64,000 nucleotides of DNA. Origin: Dechloromonas denitrificans. Its GTDB lineage: Bacteria > Pseudomonadota > Gammaproteobacteria > Burkholderiales > Rhodocyclaceae. Below are positions 17,486 through 26,853 of this stretch, piece by piece (the first letter of the stretch is position 1; each line of letters begins with the position of its first letter). Position numbers and translations under genes: made by a program. Below the pieces are notes generated by a model. That model was not told where the DNA came from. It did not search any database and saw only the letters and a list, made by a program, of their open reading frames with translations. The stretch covers positions 201,073 to 265,072 of the forward strand of contig NZ_LODL01000005.1 in the NCBI RefSeq assembly GCF_001551835.1, read 5' to 3'.

Positions 17486-20400
17486 CGTGGTCCGATGACT
17501 CCATCCTGATATTGAGTGGCAGGGTGACGGTGAAGCAGGCGCCGCTGCCAGCGTTGTTTTCGGCGGCAATCGTACCACGGTGCTGGAGAACAATCTCCCG
17601 ACTGATTGCCAGTCCCAGGCCGGTGCCGCCGGCTCCGGTCTTGGTGGCGCTGCTCTGTACGAACTTGTCGAAAATGCTGTGCAATTCGTCCTGCGGAATG
17701 CCGATGCCGGCGTCGCTGAAACTGATGGCCAGGGCCGGCTGGTTTTTGCCATTTTCAGTCGGTCGACCGCAGGGCAGTTCAGCGGCAGCGAGATGGATCC
17801 GGATGGTGCCCTGGTCGGGCGAGAACTTGATGGCATTGGAGAGCAGGTTGTGGAAGACCTGGGCGATCCGTTCCGGGTCGCCGACCAGATCGGTCTGCAG
17901 CGTGTCGTAGCTGATTTCCAGGCTGAGCTGGCGGGGCTGCATCAGCGATTCAAGATGGGCGGCGGTGTGGCGGAGCAGGGCAAGGACGTCGATCGGCACC
18001 GCGTTCAGTGCCATGCGCCCGGCTTCGAGTTTGGCCAGATCGAGCAACTCGTTGATCAGGCCAAGCAGCCGCCGGGCACTTTGGCCGATGCGGTTGAAAT
18101 ACTGGGCCATCTTGGTTTGATTGCCGGCCTCGGCCCGATCTTCGCCCAGCTCGGCAAAGCTCAGGATGGCATGCATCGGCGTGCGCAGTTCGTGCGACAT
18201 GTTGGCGAGGAATTCGGATTTGGCGACATTGGCCGCCTGCGCTTCATGCAGTGCGACGTCGAGTTGCTGGGTGCGCTCGGCGATCAGTTCCTGCAGGTGG
18301 TCGCGATGTTGTTCCAATTCCTGTTCGGCCCGTTTCTGTTCGGAAACATCGACCGCGATGCCCAAGTAGCCGATGATCTTTCCGGCACCATCGCGCTGGG
18401 TGGTAACCACTAGATTGACGCTCAGTTGCCGGCCATCCTTGCGGACATAGGTCCAATCGTGCTGATCCGGGTTGCCGTCGCGGGCCTTGGCGACGAAGGT
18501 CTCGAAGCCGCTGACCGGATAGCCCAGTTTGCGGCTCAATTCGCTGTTCCGGGCAGCGACTTCCGATGGCAGATGGATCAGTTGCGGCGTCTGCCGGCCG
18601 ACCATTTCGTCTGCCGTGTAGCCCAGCATCTTTTCGGCGCCGCGGTTGAAAATGGTGATCAGCCCTTCCGGGTCGCAGGCAATGATCGCCACCTCGGTCG
18701 CCGCATCGAGTACCGCCTGTTTCATCTGGTCGGCCGCCTTGATTGCCATTTCCGCCCGGTGCAATTCGGTGACGTCGGTCAGCGTGGTGATCAGGAAAGG
18801 TTCGCCCTCCGGATTCTGGGCCTGGGCGATGCGGGCAATCAAACGGTGACGGGTTTGATCCGGGCTGTCGAATTCGAAGCTGAGTGGCTCGCAGGCGCCC
18901 GAGGCGAGGGCCCGTTCGCTGGCGCCGAGCAGGCGGCGCTGGTCGGCGGCCGAAATGCCGGCGAAATCGGGCCAGAAGCGGGTCAGCAAGTCGCGTTCCG
19001 GGGTGCCGAGCAGGGTGCAGAAGGCATCGTTGACCATTTGCAGCTTGCGCCGCTCATCTTGGACAAAAAGCGGCAGCGGCGTCGCCGCGATCGACGTCGC
19101 GAGCAGGCGGCGCAGGCGCTCCAGGCGGGCCTCGGCGTTCTTCTTCTCAGTAATGTCGGAAACCGAGCCGGCGATGCGGATCGCCCGCCCCGCCGGATCG
19201 CGGATGGCCTCGCCGCGCGCCCTGATCCAGGCGCTGTCACCGTTCGTCTTGTCGATACGCAGTTCGATGTCGAAGGGTGCGTTTTCCCGCAAGTGGCGAC
19301 GCAGCGCGGCGTTGTGGCGCTCGATGTCTTCCGGATAAATACACTCGGTATAGCGGCTGAGCTGCTGGGGCGGCTGGTCGCGGGGGAAACCGAAAATTTC
19401 GGCCATCCGGTCCGAGATGTATTCCTCGCCGGTTTGCAGGTTCTGGTCCCACAGGCCGTCGTTGGTGCCGGCCGTAGCCAGCCGGATGCGCTCCTCGGAA
19501 CGGCGCAGCTCGGCCGTAATCCGGCGGGCGTAATGCTCGGCCCGTTCGCGGTGGGTGGTCAGGTAAAAGACGAGCAGGGCGAACAGGACGCTACCACCCA
19601 GGCCGCTGACCAGGATCAGGCGGGCGGCGTCAAAGCCGCTGCTGTCTTGCTGCGTCGGGCGCGGGCGGTAGTGCAGCACCCAGTTGCGACCGCCGAAATC
19701 GATTTCGTGATGAAAGATCGGTGCGTTGGCCGTGGCGGGCAAATCCGGTGCCGAATCGAAAATCAGGGCCGGCGGCTGGGCGATGGCCGAGCGGCTATTG
19801 CTGCCTTCGTCGAAGATCTGGATGGCAAACTGGCTGTTGAAGCCGAGGTTCAGGGAAGCCAGGAAGGCGTCGGTGTGATAGGCGTTGAGGACGACGCCGC
19901 TAAAGGCCCGTCGGCGTTCCTCGACATTGCCGAGCGGCATGCCGGGCTGGTAGATCGCATGCAGCAGCATGAAACCGGGGCGGCGGGTCTTCTCGTCGGA
20001 GAGCAGCGTGATGCGTCCGGACATCGCAACGTCGCGGCTGGCGATGGCGATGTCGACCGCTTCGCGGCGGACGGCTTCGGAGAGCAGGTTGAAACCAAGC
20101 GCCTGCTGCGAGGTCGGGGTGTCTGGTGCAACAAAAGTGACCGGAACGGCCAGGTTGTCGCCGGGCGGCGGGAAAATGGTGAAATTGCTGCGGTCGACCT
20201 GCTGGCGCTGGCCAAAAACGAAGGCGGCCCGTTGGCTGGAGGCGACGGCCGGCGCATAGGCGAAGGCGAGCAGGCCGTTCAGGTTGCGCGAGATGTCGAT
20301 TTCGTTGGTGTAACGGCGCCAGGCCTTGAGATCCTGGCTGACGTTGGCGGCGGCAAAGGCGGACAGCGAGCGAAGAAACTGGGCGTGCAGTTTCAGGCGG

Positions 20401-20591
20401 TCGCGCAGTTCGGCCGTATGCGCAGCGCTGTCGCGCAGGCCGGCAAAGTCGGCCGCCTCGAGTTGGGCCAGGCTCTGCCAGCGCCAGGCGCCGACGGTGC
20501 CGGCGGCGAGCAGCACGAAGACCAGGACCGGCAGCAGCCAGCGCGAGCCGGGAAGTGCGGTGAGCGTCGATGGCGGGCGGGGTTCAGGCAT
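17478..20591 (-). CDS. CHASE-domain, multi-PAS sensor histidine kinase
   Basis: The 1037-residue membrane kinase has a first membrane segment (about residues 18-36), a periplasmic CHASE domain (about 80-300, with LLAFAYAPAV and GFNLLSEAVRREA), and a second membrane segment (about 325-346). PAS domains follow at about 365-485, 495-615 and 625-752. The HisKA box has His800 in NMSHELRTPMHAIL. The HATPase has NLLSNAIKFSPDQG, DAGIGIPQDE and GTGLGLAISRE. There is no receiver of its own, so it probably phosphorylates the two receivers encoded just downstream. CHASE domains sense small periplasmic ligands in other systems. Confidence 0.93.
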   Translation of the reverse strand: MPEPRPPSTLTALPGSRWLLPVLVFVLLAAGTVGAWRWQSLAQLEAADFAGLRDSAAHTAELRDRLKLHAQFLRSLSAFAAANVSQDLKAWRRYTNEIDISRNLNGLLAFAYAPAVASSQRAAFVFGQRQQVDRSNFTIFPPPGDNLAVPVTFVAPDTPTSQQALGFNLLSEAVRREAVDIAIASRDVAMSGRITLLSDEKTRRPGFMLLHAIYQPGMPLGNVEERRRAFSGVVLNAYHTDAFLASLNLGFNSQFAIQIFDEGSNSRSAIAQPPALIFDSAPDLPATANAPIFHHEIDFGGRNWVLHYRPRPTQQDSSGFDAARLILVSGLGGSVLFALLVFYLTTHRERAEHYARRITAELRRSEERIRLATAGTNDGLWDQNLQTGEEYISDRMAEIFGFPRDQPPQQLSRYTECIYPEDIERHNAALRRHLRENAPFDIELRIDKTNGDSAWIRARGEAIRDPAGRAIRIAGSVSDITEKKNAEARLERLRRLLATSIAATPLPLFVQDERRKLQMVNDAFCTLLGTPERDLLTRFWPDFAGISAADQRRLLGASERALASGACEPLSFEFDSPDQTRHRLIARIAQAQNPEGEPFLITTLTDVTELHRAEMAIKAADQMKQAVLDAATEVAIIACDPEGLITIFNRGAEKMLGYTADEMVGRQTPQLIHLPSEVAARNSELSRKLGYPVSGFETFVAKARDGNPDQHDWTYVRKDGRQLSVNLVVTTQRDGAGKIIGYLGIAVDVSEQKRAEQELEQHRDHLQELIAERTQQLDVALHEAQAANVAKSEFLANMSHELRTPMHAILSFAELGEDRAEAGNQTKMAQYFNRIGQSARRLLGLINELLDLAKLEAGRMALNAVPIDVLALLRHTAAHLESLMQPRQLSLEISYDTLQTDLVGDPERIAQVFHNLLSNAIKFSPDQGTIRIHLAAAELPCGRPTENGKNQPALAISFSDAGIGIPQDELHSIFDKFVQSSATKTGAGGTGLGLAISREIVLQHRGTIAAENNAGSGACFTVTLPLNIRMESSDHDE

Positions 20592-20633
20592 GGACAGGCG
20601 AGCGCGGGCGGTCGGCGGACGTTGAATCCGCCA

Positions 20634-22448
20634 TTATCGCCCGTCGCCGCTGTTGCCGTCCTCCTGTTGTTGCAATGTCCACATCCGGGCGTAGGTGCCG
20701 CCGGCGTCGAGCAGCGCGCCATGGCTGCCGCGCTCGATGATCTGGCCGTCGCTCATGACCAGGATTTCGTCGGCATTCATCACGGTGGACAAGCGGTGGG
20801 CGATGGTCAGCGTCGTCCGGCCGATGGCGGCCATTTCCAGCTGGCCCTGGATGGCGCGCTCGGTGGCCGAATCGAGGGCCGAGGTCGCCTCGTCGAAAAT
20901 CAGGATGGGCGGGTTCTTGAGCAGGGTGCGGGCAATCGCGACGCGCTGCTTTTCGCCACCGGACAGTTTCAGGCCGCGTTCGCCGACCTTGGTTTCGTAC
21001 TTGTGCGGCAGCGATTCGATGAAATCGTGCAACTGGGCGGCGCGGGCGGCGGCATAGACCTCTTCGCGGCTGGCCTCGGGGCGGCCGTAATTGATGTTGT
21101 AGAAGATGCTGTCGTTGAAGAGCACGGTGTCCTGCGGCACGATGCCGATGGCGGCGCGCAGGGCGCCCTGTTTCAGGCCGCGCAGGTCGTGGCCGTTGAT
21201 CCGGATGGCGCCGCCGGTGACGTCGTAGAAACGGTAGAGCAGGCGGGACAGCGTCGACTTGCCGGCTCCGGAATGGCCGACCACGGCCACCGAACGGCCG
21301 GGGGCGACGGCGAAGCTGATGTTTTTCAGGATCACCCGCTCCGGGTCGTAGGCGAAGCTCACCGAATCGAAATTGATCTGCAGCGGGCCGCCCGGCAGAT
21401 CGCGGGCGTCCGGTGCGTCGGCGATTTCGCGATGCGTCTTGAGCAGGTTGAACATCCGTTCGATGTCGGTCAGCGCCTGGCGGATTTCGCGATAGACGAT
21501 GCCGAGGAAATTGAGCGGCATGTAGAGCTGGATCAGGAAGGCATTGACCAGCACGAGGTCGCCGATCGTCATCGTGCCGTCGACGACGCCGCTCGCCGCG
21601 CGCCACATCATGGCGGTGACGCCGAGGGCGATGATCGCCTGCTGGCCGAGGTTGAGGAAGGCCAGTGTGGTCTGGCTGCGCGTCGCCGCCTCTTCCCACT
21701 TGAGCAGTTGCTCGTCGTAGCGGCGGGCTTCCCAGGCTTCGTTGTTGAAATACTTCACCGTCTCGTAGTTGAGCAGGCTGTCGATGGCGCGGCTGTTGGC
21801 GGCCGAGTCGTTCTCATTGACGGCGCGGCGGATGTCGATCCGCCAGTTGCTGACCTTGATCGTGAACACGATGTAGGCGGCCAGTGAAACCAGGGTGATC
21901 AGCACGTACCCGGCGTCGTACTTGACGAACAGGATGGCGAGAACGAGGCCGATTTCGACCAGCGTCGGCAGGATCGAATACAGGGTGTAGGAAATCAGGC
22001 TGGAGATCGAGCGCGAGCCGCGTTCGATGTCGCGCGATACGCCGCCGGTCTGTCGTTCGAGGTGAAAGCGCAGGCTCAGCGAGTGCAGGTGACCGAAGAC
22101 TTCGAGGGCGACCTGGCGGACGGCGCGCTGGGTGACGCGGGCAAAAAGGATTTCGCGCAGTTCGGTGAACAGCGAGGTTGAAAAGCGCAGGGCGCCATAA
22201 AGGACGAGCAACAGGATGGGCAGGGCGAGCGCTTGTTGCGTTGTCGACAAGCCGTCGATCATTTCCTTGAAGATGATCGGCACGCCGACGTTGGCCACCT
22301 TGGCGCCGACCAGGCAGGCGAGCGCGGCGAGGACGCGCAGGCGGTAGCGCCAGAGGTAGGGGAACAGGGTGCGCAGCGTCAGCCAGACATGGGTTTCGGC
22401 CAGCGGCTGGCCAACCGGCGGTTTGGGAAGGGCGGTACTGCGGCGCAT
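20634..22448 (-). CDS. Atm1/HMT-type ABC exporter, fused membrane and ATPase domains
   Basis: The ATG at 22448 (MRRSTALPKPPVGQPLAET) gives 604 residues; a longer open frame continues into the divergent gene but has no coding character. Six membrane segments (about 30-320) precede an ATPase with Walker A GHSGAGKST, signature LSGGEKQRVAIART and Walker B ILIFDEATSALD. The type IV exporter core with YETVKYFNNE resembles Atm1, which exports glutathione or persulfide conjugates. It lies 42 bases upstream of the kinase gene and may be the first gene of that operon. Confidence 0.9.
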   Translation of the reverse strand: MRRSTALPKPPVGQPLAETHVWLTLRTLFPYLWRYRLRVLAALACLVGAKVANVGVPIIFKEMIDGLSTTQQALALPILLLVLYGALRFSTSLFTELREILFARVTQRAVRQVALEVFGHLHSLSLRFHLERQTGGVSRDIERGSRSISSLISYTLYSILPTLVEIGLVLAILFVKYDAGYVLITLVSLAAYIVFTIKVSNWRIDIRRAVNENDSAANSRAIDSLLNYETVKYFNNEAWEARRYDEQLLKWEEAATRSQTTLAFLNLGQQAIIALGVTAMMWRAASGVVDGTMTIGDLVLVNAFLIQLYMPLNFLGIVYREIRQALTDIERMFNLLKTHREIADAPDARDLPGGPLQINFDSVSFAYDPERVILKNISFAVAPGRSVAVVGHSGAGKSTLSRLLYRFYDVTGGAIRINGHDLRGLKQGALRAAIGIVPQDTVLFNDSIFYNINYGRPEASREEVYAAARAAQLHDFIESLPHKYETKVGERGLKLSGGEKQRVAIARTLLKNPPILIFDEATSALDSATERAIQGQLEMAAIGRTTLTIAHRLSTVMNADEILVMSDGQIIERGSHGALLDAGGTYARMWTLQQQEDGNSGDGR

Positions 22449-22548
22449 GGGGAGCCTGTTCTGAGCGTTGATATGGTTATGCTCGCCAGTATATGAAAAC
22501 TCGCCGCTTTCCGCGAAAATCAGGCTTCCATTTGAATTTGGGCAAATT
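22449..22548. promoter_or_regulatory. Divergent promoter region
   Basis: This 100-base gap separates the ABC exporter (- strand) from the thioesterase (+ strand) and should hold both promoters. It is more AT-rich than its surroundings. No -35/-10 pair was clear enough to assign. Confidence 0.35.
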
Positions 22549-22962
22549 ATGGCCGTCGACCGCATGACTCTTCCGGAAAAACATTCAACGCTGCGCGTCG
22601 TCCCGATGCCGGCCGATCTCAACCAGAACGGCGATGTCTTCGGCGGCTGGGTCATGGCCCAGGTCGACGTCGCCGGCGCCATTCCCGCCATGCGCCGGGC
22701 GCGCGGCCGGGTGGCCACCGTTTCGGTCAACTCCTTCCAGTTCAAGCAGGCGATCTCGGTCGGCGATATCGTCAGTCTTTATGCCGATATCGTGCATGTC
22801 GGCAACACCTCGATCACCGTCAAGGTCGAGGTCTATGCCGAGCGTAATTACGCCAATCCGGTCATCGTCAAGGTGACCGAGGCCGAACTGACCTATGTCG
22901 CGATCGATGCCGCTGGCAACAAGCGTGCGGTGCCGGCCGAAAATTCACCGGAAATGGAATAA
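22549..22962 (+). CDS. Acyl-CoA thioesterase, YciA-like hotdog fold
   Basis: The product hydrolyses acyl-CoA thioesters in the cytoplasm. From the ATG at 22549 (MAVDRMTLPEKHSTLRVVPM) it has 137 residues. The motif NQNGDVFGGWVMAQVDVAG places the catalytic Asp of the hotdog family, and the later AISVGDIVSLYADIVHVGNT is typical of YciA. A further ATG five codons in is possible. It is not linked to an obvious pathway gene. Confidence 0.88.
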   Translation: MAVDRMTLPEKHSTLRVVPMPADLNQNGDVFGGWVMAQVDVAGAIPAMRRARGRVATVSVNSFQFKQAISVGDIVSLYADIVHVGNTSITVKVEVYAERNYANPVIVKVTEAELTYVAIDAAGNKRAVPAENSPEME

Positions 22963-23007
22963 AATCGCGCCATTAATTATCCGGCCCGACTTCAAGTGAG
23001 CGAAGCA

Positions 23008-24216
23008 ATGAACAAAATGATGCTGCGTACCGTCCCCGCCCTGCTGTTGCTTGCCTTTGCGGGCGGCGCCTCGGCTGCTGCCTTTCAACTCTGGGAGCAG
23101 AACGCCAGCGGCCTCGGCAATGCCTACGCCGGCTCGGCGGCGGTGGCCGACAACGCCAGCACCATCTTCTTCAATCCGGCCGGTATGACGCAGTTGCCGG
23201 GGCTGCACCTGTCGGCCGGCGTTACCGGGGTCGGCCCGAGCTACAAGTTCCAGAACAGCGGCTCGACCGGGACCGGCGGCAACGGCGGCGATGCCGGTGG
23301 CTGGGCAGCCGTACCCAATGCCTATTTTTCCGCCCAGCTGGCGCCGAACTGGTTCGTTGGCTTCGGCATCTCGGCGCCGTTCGGTCTGGCTACCGAGTAC
23401 GACGACAGCAACTGGATCGGGCGCTACCAGTCGCTGAAATCGGAAGTAAAGACGGTCAATTACAACCCGTCGCTCGGCTATCGGGTCAATGACAAGGTTT
23501 CGCTCGGCCTCGGCATCAACTACCAGACCATCGATGCCGAACTGACCTCGGCCCTGCCCGATGCCCGCAGCTACTCCCGCCTGAAGGGCGACGATGCCGC
23601 CTGGGGCTGGAATGCCGGGGCGCTGTTCACGCTGTCGCCGGCCATGCGGGTCGGTGTCTCCTACCGGTCGACGATGGACTACACCCTCGAAGGCAATGCC
23701 TCGACGGCACTCTCCTCGACGCCGATCCGGGCTGACGTCAAGCTGCCCGACACCTTCATCCTCTCCGTCTGGCAGCAGGTTTCCGACCGCTGGGAAGCGA
23801 TGGGCGACCTTTCCTACACGCGCTGGAACAGCCTGAAGAGTCTGAACGTCTACAGCCGTAACAGTGGCGCGCTGGTGTCGACCGAGAACTTCAACTACGA
23901 CAACGCCTGGCGTTTTGCCTGGGGCGCCGCCTACAAGGCGACCGATGCGCTGAAGGTCAAGTTCGGTATTGCCTACGACCGGACGCCGGTCAGCGACAGC
24001 GACCGCTCGGCCCGCGTCCCCGACAACGACCGCGTCTGGTTCTCGCTGGGCGGCCAGTGGAATGCCGGCACGGCCGGCAAGTTCGATCTCGGCTACACCT
24101 ACCTCTACGTCAAGGACCCGAACATCAACCAGACCTCGCGCGTCGGCACGACGCTGCGCGGCACCTACGACGACAGCGCGCACATTCTCGGCGTGCAGTA
24201 TTCGGCCGGGTTCTAG
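23008..24216 (+). CDS. OmpP1/FadL-type outer membrane porin
   Basis: FadL-type proteins carry long-chain fatty acids or other hydrophobic molecules across the outer membrane. The ATG at 23008 gives 402 residues with a signal peptide ending at ASA (about residue 22). The mature start AAFQLWEQNASGLGNAYAGS matches the N-terminal hatch of the family, and the NPAGM motif follows. The chain ends SAGF, with the terminal aromatic residue used for barrel insertion. A GTG 12 bases upstream is a less likely start. It follows the thioesterase by 45 bases, which fits a lipid-related pair. Confidence 0.9.
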   Translation: MNKMMLRTVPALLLLAFAGGASAAAFQLWEQNASGLGNAYAGSAAVADNASTIFFNPAGMTQLPGLHLSAGVTGVGPSYKFQNSGSTGTGGNGGDAGGWAAVPNAYFSAQLAPNWFVGFGISAPFGLATEYDDSNWIGRYQSLKSEVKTVNYNPSLGYRVNDKVSLGLGINYQTIDAELTSALPDARSYSRLKGDDAAWGWNAGALFTLSPAMRVGVSYRSTMDYTLEGNASTALSSTPIRADVKLPDTFILSVWQQVSDRWEAMGDLSYTRWNSLKSLNVYSRNSGALVSTENFNYDNAWRFAWGAAYKATDALKVKFGIAYDRTPVSDSDRSARVPDNDRVWFSLGGQWNAGTAGKFDLGYTYLYVKDPNINQTSRVGTTLRGTYDDSAHILGVQYSAGF

Positions 24217-24226
24217 GTTCTTCAGC

Positions 24227-24751
24227 GTGGAGCTGGCCGGCGTAACCCTGGGTTTGCGTGAAGCCGTGATCGGCCTGATCACGCTGGTCGCCTGCTACAT
24301 CATTTTCGTGCTGCTCCGGATGTATCGCCTGCACAGTCGGGCCGGCCAAGTCGCCGTGCCGCGTGAGCCGATACCCGCGCCGGTTGAGCCCGCCGTGCCG
24401 CCGGAAGTGCCTGCTGCCGTGGAGCCGGACCGTGCGGCGAGCGATGACTGGGAACGCGCCTCGCGCGGGATGGCCGACGAAATGCTGCGCCATAGCCTGG
24501 AGCAGGAGTTCGACCAGTTGCGCGACGAAGTCGACGCGATGCGCGGCGAACTGGCTGCCCTGCGTACCGACATGCAGCAGGAACTGGCCCACCTGCGGGC
24601 GGCGCAAACGGTGTCACCGATCTACGGTGACGCCATGCAAATGGCGGCCGCCGGTTACGAGCCGGCGATGATCGCCGAGCGTTGCGGCATTGCCCGGGCC
24701 GAGGCCGAGTTGGTCGTTGCCCTGGCCAAAAGCCAGGAACGGGGAGGCTGA
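24227..24751 (+). CDS. DUF2802 membrane-anchored protein
   Basis: The start is probably the GTG at 24227 (VELAGVTLGLREAVIGLITL); the longer open frame upstream is a shadow of the porin gene. The 174-residue product has one membrane helix (about 12-32), a proline/valine linker, a helical region likely to form a coiled coil (about 85-125), and a C-terminal DUF2802 motif (AAAGYEPAMIAERCGIARAE) that resembles a helix-turn-helix. Its function is unknown. The stop overlaps the next start (TGATG), so the two are coupled. Confidence 0.75.
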   Translation: MELAGVTLGLREAVIGLITLVACYIIFVLLRMYRLHSRAGQVAVPREPIPAPVEPAVPPEVPAAVEPDRAASDDWERASRGMADEMLRHSLEQEFDQLRDEVDAMRGELAALRTDMQQELAHLRAAQTVSPIYGDAMQMAAAGYEPAMIAERCGIARAEAELVVALAKSQERGG

Positions 24752-25578
24752 TGATGGCAGACAATCCCGAAGTTAAGACGGACAGCGCCGACACCGCTGG
24801 CGATCTGCGCAACAAGCTGGTCAAGCGTCTGGCCATGGCCGGCGTCCTGGTTGCCGTGCTGCTCGGCGTGCTGGCCTTCTTCGACTACTTGTCGACGCCG
24901 CCCGAAGAACTCGACGAAGAGGAGTACACCCAGCCGGTCCCGGTGCCGCCGAAAAAGGCAGTGTCGCAGCCGGTGACGCCGACCACCGACCTGCCTGAAC
25001 CGCCGCCGCCTCCGGCCCCGGTCGTCGCCGAAGCGCCGGCGGCCCCGGTTACGGTTGCTCCGCCGACACCGGCGGTCGACACCAAAACCGAGGCAAAAAC
25101 CAGGACGGAAGCCAAAGTCGAGCCGCGCCCGGAAATCCGTCCGCCGGCCCCGTCGAACGCAGTCATCGCCAAACCACCGGCCGTCCTGCCGCAGCCTGCG
25201 CCCGTCGCGAGAGCGGTGCGCCCGGTTCCCGAGGCAACGTCAGCCCCCAGTGTTTCGGTGGTGGAAGAGGCGCCAGCGGCCCCGTCGGCCAAACCGTCGG
25301 CCCGGGTGGTCGAAGCGCGGCCGGTTACGGTCGTCGCGCCGAGCGGCGTATCACGTCTGTTTTCAGGCTTCCTGTTGCAGGCCGGCGTCTTCGCCAGCCC
25401 GCAACGGGCCGAGGAACTGCATGCCAAGCTGACCTTGAGTGGCGTTCCGTCGACGCTGGAGACCCGCGTTCAGGTCGGCCCCTTCCGCACCCGCCAGGAG
25501 GCGGAAGCGGCGCAGGTCAGATTGCGGGAGCTGGGCGTCGAAACCGTGCTTGTGCCGCCGGCCAAGGGCAAGCACTAA
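24751..25578 (+). CDS. SPOR-domain membrane protein
   Basis: SPOR domains bind denuded peptidoglycan at the division septum. The product has one membrane helix (about residues 26-46), a long proline/alanine-rich linker and a C-terminal SPOR domain (about 205-275, with LLQAGVFASPQRAEEL and RVQVGPFRTRQEAEAA). Two adjacent ATGs exist at 24751 and 24754; GGGGAGG is better spaced for the second, while the first overlaps the previous stop. It is probably a cell-envelope or division accessory protein. Confidence 0.85.
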   Translation: MMADNPEVKTDSADTAGDLRNKLVKRLAMAGVLVAVLLGVLAFFDYLSTPPEELDEEEYTQPVPVPPKKAVSQPVTPTTDLPEPPPPPAPVVAEAPAAPVTVAPPTPAVDTKTEAKTRTEAKVEPRPEIRPPAPSNAVIAKPPAVLPQPAPVARAVRPVPEATSAPSVSVVEEAPAAPSAKPSARVVEARPVTVVAPSGVSRLFSGFLLQAGVFASPQRAEELHAKLTLSGVPSTLETRVQVGPFRTRQEAEAAQVRLRELGVETVLVPPAKGKH

Positions 25579-25593
25579 GCCGTCAGCCAAGGG

Positions 25594-25938
25594 TCAGGGC
25601 ATGCCCGGCAGGCGGGGCAGGCCGAGGCTGCGCCGGACATCACGGTGGGCGCGGGCGGCACTTTCCAGCGGCGAGTCGATGCGCCGCGGCTCCTGATAAT
25701 GACGCTCTTCCCGATAGCGCCGGTCATTCCGGTCATCGTAGTGGCGATGACCGCCGCCGTAGTAATAGGTGTTCGGATAGCCGTAGCGATAGGTCGGATA
25801 GGTTTCGACATAGACCGGCGTGGTCCGGTAGCCGTAGCCATATGCCCCCGGCTGGGCCGGCACGATGGTGCAGGCACTCAGGCCGCCGAGCACCAAGGCG
25901 GCAATCGTCAGACGGGTGAGCATTTGCTTCAGTTTCAT
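25594..25938 (-). CDS. Small lipoprotein, Tyr/Gly- and Arg/Asp-rich
   Basis: The 114-residue product has a lipoprotein signal peptide with lipobox LSAC (Cys23). It then has a Tyr/Gly-rich stretch (YGYGYRTTPVYVETYPTYRY) and a charged region rich in R, D and E. Similar short lipoproteins are common in Rhodocyclales and have no assigned role. It converges on the SPOR gene with a 15-base gap. Confidence 0.75.
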   Translation of the reverse strand: MKLKQMLTRLTIAALVLGGLSACTIVPAQPGAYGYGYRTTPVYVETYPTYRYGYPNTYYYGGGHRHYDDRNDRRYREERHYQEPRRIDSPLESAARAHRDVRRSLGLPRLPGMP

Positions 25939-26079
25939 GGGGCAGGCAATTCCGGTGAGGTCGTAAACAAGTAACGCATGAGCCCCCGCCCGGCCGACGT
26001 CTCTATTGAGTCATTTTGTAACCAGATATTAGTCATGCCGTTCAGAACAGGCCGCCATGTTTTGGCCGGCCGCTCTTGT

Positions 26080-26409
26080 TCAGGCCTCTTCCAGCGCCCG
26101 ACGGATCCGCCGCGCAAAGACCGTCATTTCCTTGGCGGCCTGAATGTCGCCGCGTGCTTCGGCGACGGCGATGCCGCGTTCGTAGGCGGCCAGGGCGTCG
26201 CGATGCGCGCCGGCTTCGGCCAAGGCTTTGCCGAGTGCTTTCCAGGCGGCGGAATAGTGGTGGTCGCGGTCGACGGCGGCCTGGAAGCATTTTGCTGCCT
26301 GGGCCGGATCGCCGGCCTTCAGATATTCATTGCCCAGCGAGAAGCGGAGCAGGGCGCCATCGCGCGGGCCATCGAGCATTTTTTCCAGGGATTCGATACG
26401 TGGGTTCAT
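26080..26409 (-). CDS. Tetratricopeptide-repeat protein
   Basis: The 109-residue product has about two and a half TPR units ([20 protein letters not shown] and [20 protein letters not shown]). These mediate protein contacts. There is no signal peptide, so it should be cytoplasmic. It is divergent from ridA with 53 bases between. The partner is unknown. Confidence 0.82.
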   Translation of the reverse strand: MNPRIESLEKMLDGPRDGALLRFSLGNEYLKAGDPAQAAKCFQAAVDRDHHYSAAWKALGKALAEAGAHRDALAAYERGIAVAEARGDIQAAKEMTVFARRIRRALEEA

Positions 26410-26462
26410 GGGCGACCAAGGCTAAAATAGGGTTTTCGCAATTTGGATACAGGAAGCTACAC

Positions 26463-26846
26463 ATGGCCAAGACCATCATCGCCACGCCCAACGCCCCGGC
26501 TGCCATCGGCACCTATTCGCAAGCCGTGCGCGTCGGCGACACCGTTTACATGTCGGGGCAGATCGGGCTCGATCCGGCATCCATGCAGATGGTAGACGGG
26601 ATCGACGGGCAAATCGTTCGCGTCTTCGAAAATCTGAAAGCCGTCGCCGAAGCGGCCGGCGGTTCGCTGGCCGATGTCGTCAAGCTCAATGTCTTCCTGA
26701 CCGATCTGGCCAACTTCGCCAAGGTCAATGAAACGATGGCCCGTTACTTCAGCGAGCCCTTCCCGGCCCGGGCTGCCGTCGGCGTCAAGGAACTGCCGCG
26801 CGGTGCGCTAGTTGAGGCCGACGCGGTAATGTGCCTGGGCAACTAA
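26463..26846 (+). CDS. ridA: RidA family reactive-intermediate deaminase
   Basis: RidA hydrolyses reactive enamine/imine intermediates made by PLP enzymes. The 127-residue product starts [20 protein letters not shown] and has the trimer active-site motifs [10 protein letters not shown] and [19 protein letters not shown], where the Arg and Glu line the site. AGGAAGCTACAC precedes the ATG. recG follows after seven bases, a common pairing. Confidence 0.95.
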   Translation: MAKTIIATPNAPAAIGTYSQAVRVGDTVYMSGQIGLDPASMQMVDGIDGQIVRVFENLKAVAEAAGGSLADVVKLNVFLTDLANFAKVNETMARYFSEPFPARAAVGVKELPRGALVEADAVMCLGN

Positions 26847-26853
26847 GCGGCTG

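Noticed and set aside
18426-21887. 1153-codon open frame on the + strand
   Set aside because: It is the antisense shadow of the CHASE/PAS kinase and the ABC exporter, both with intact catalytic motifs.
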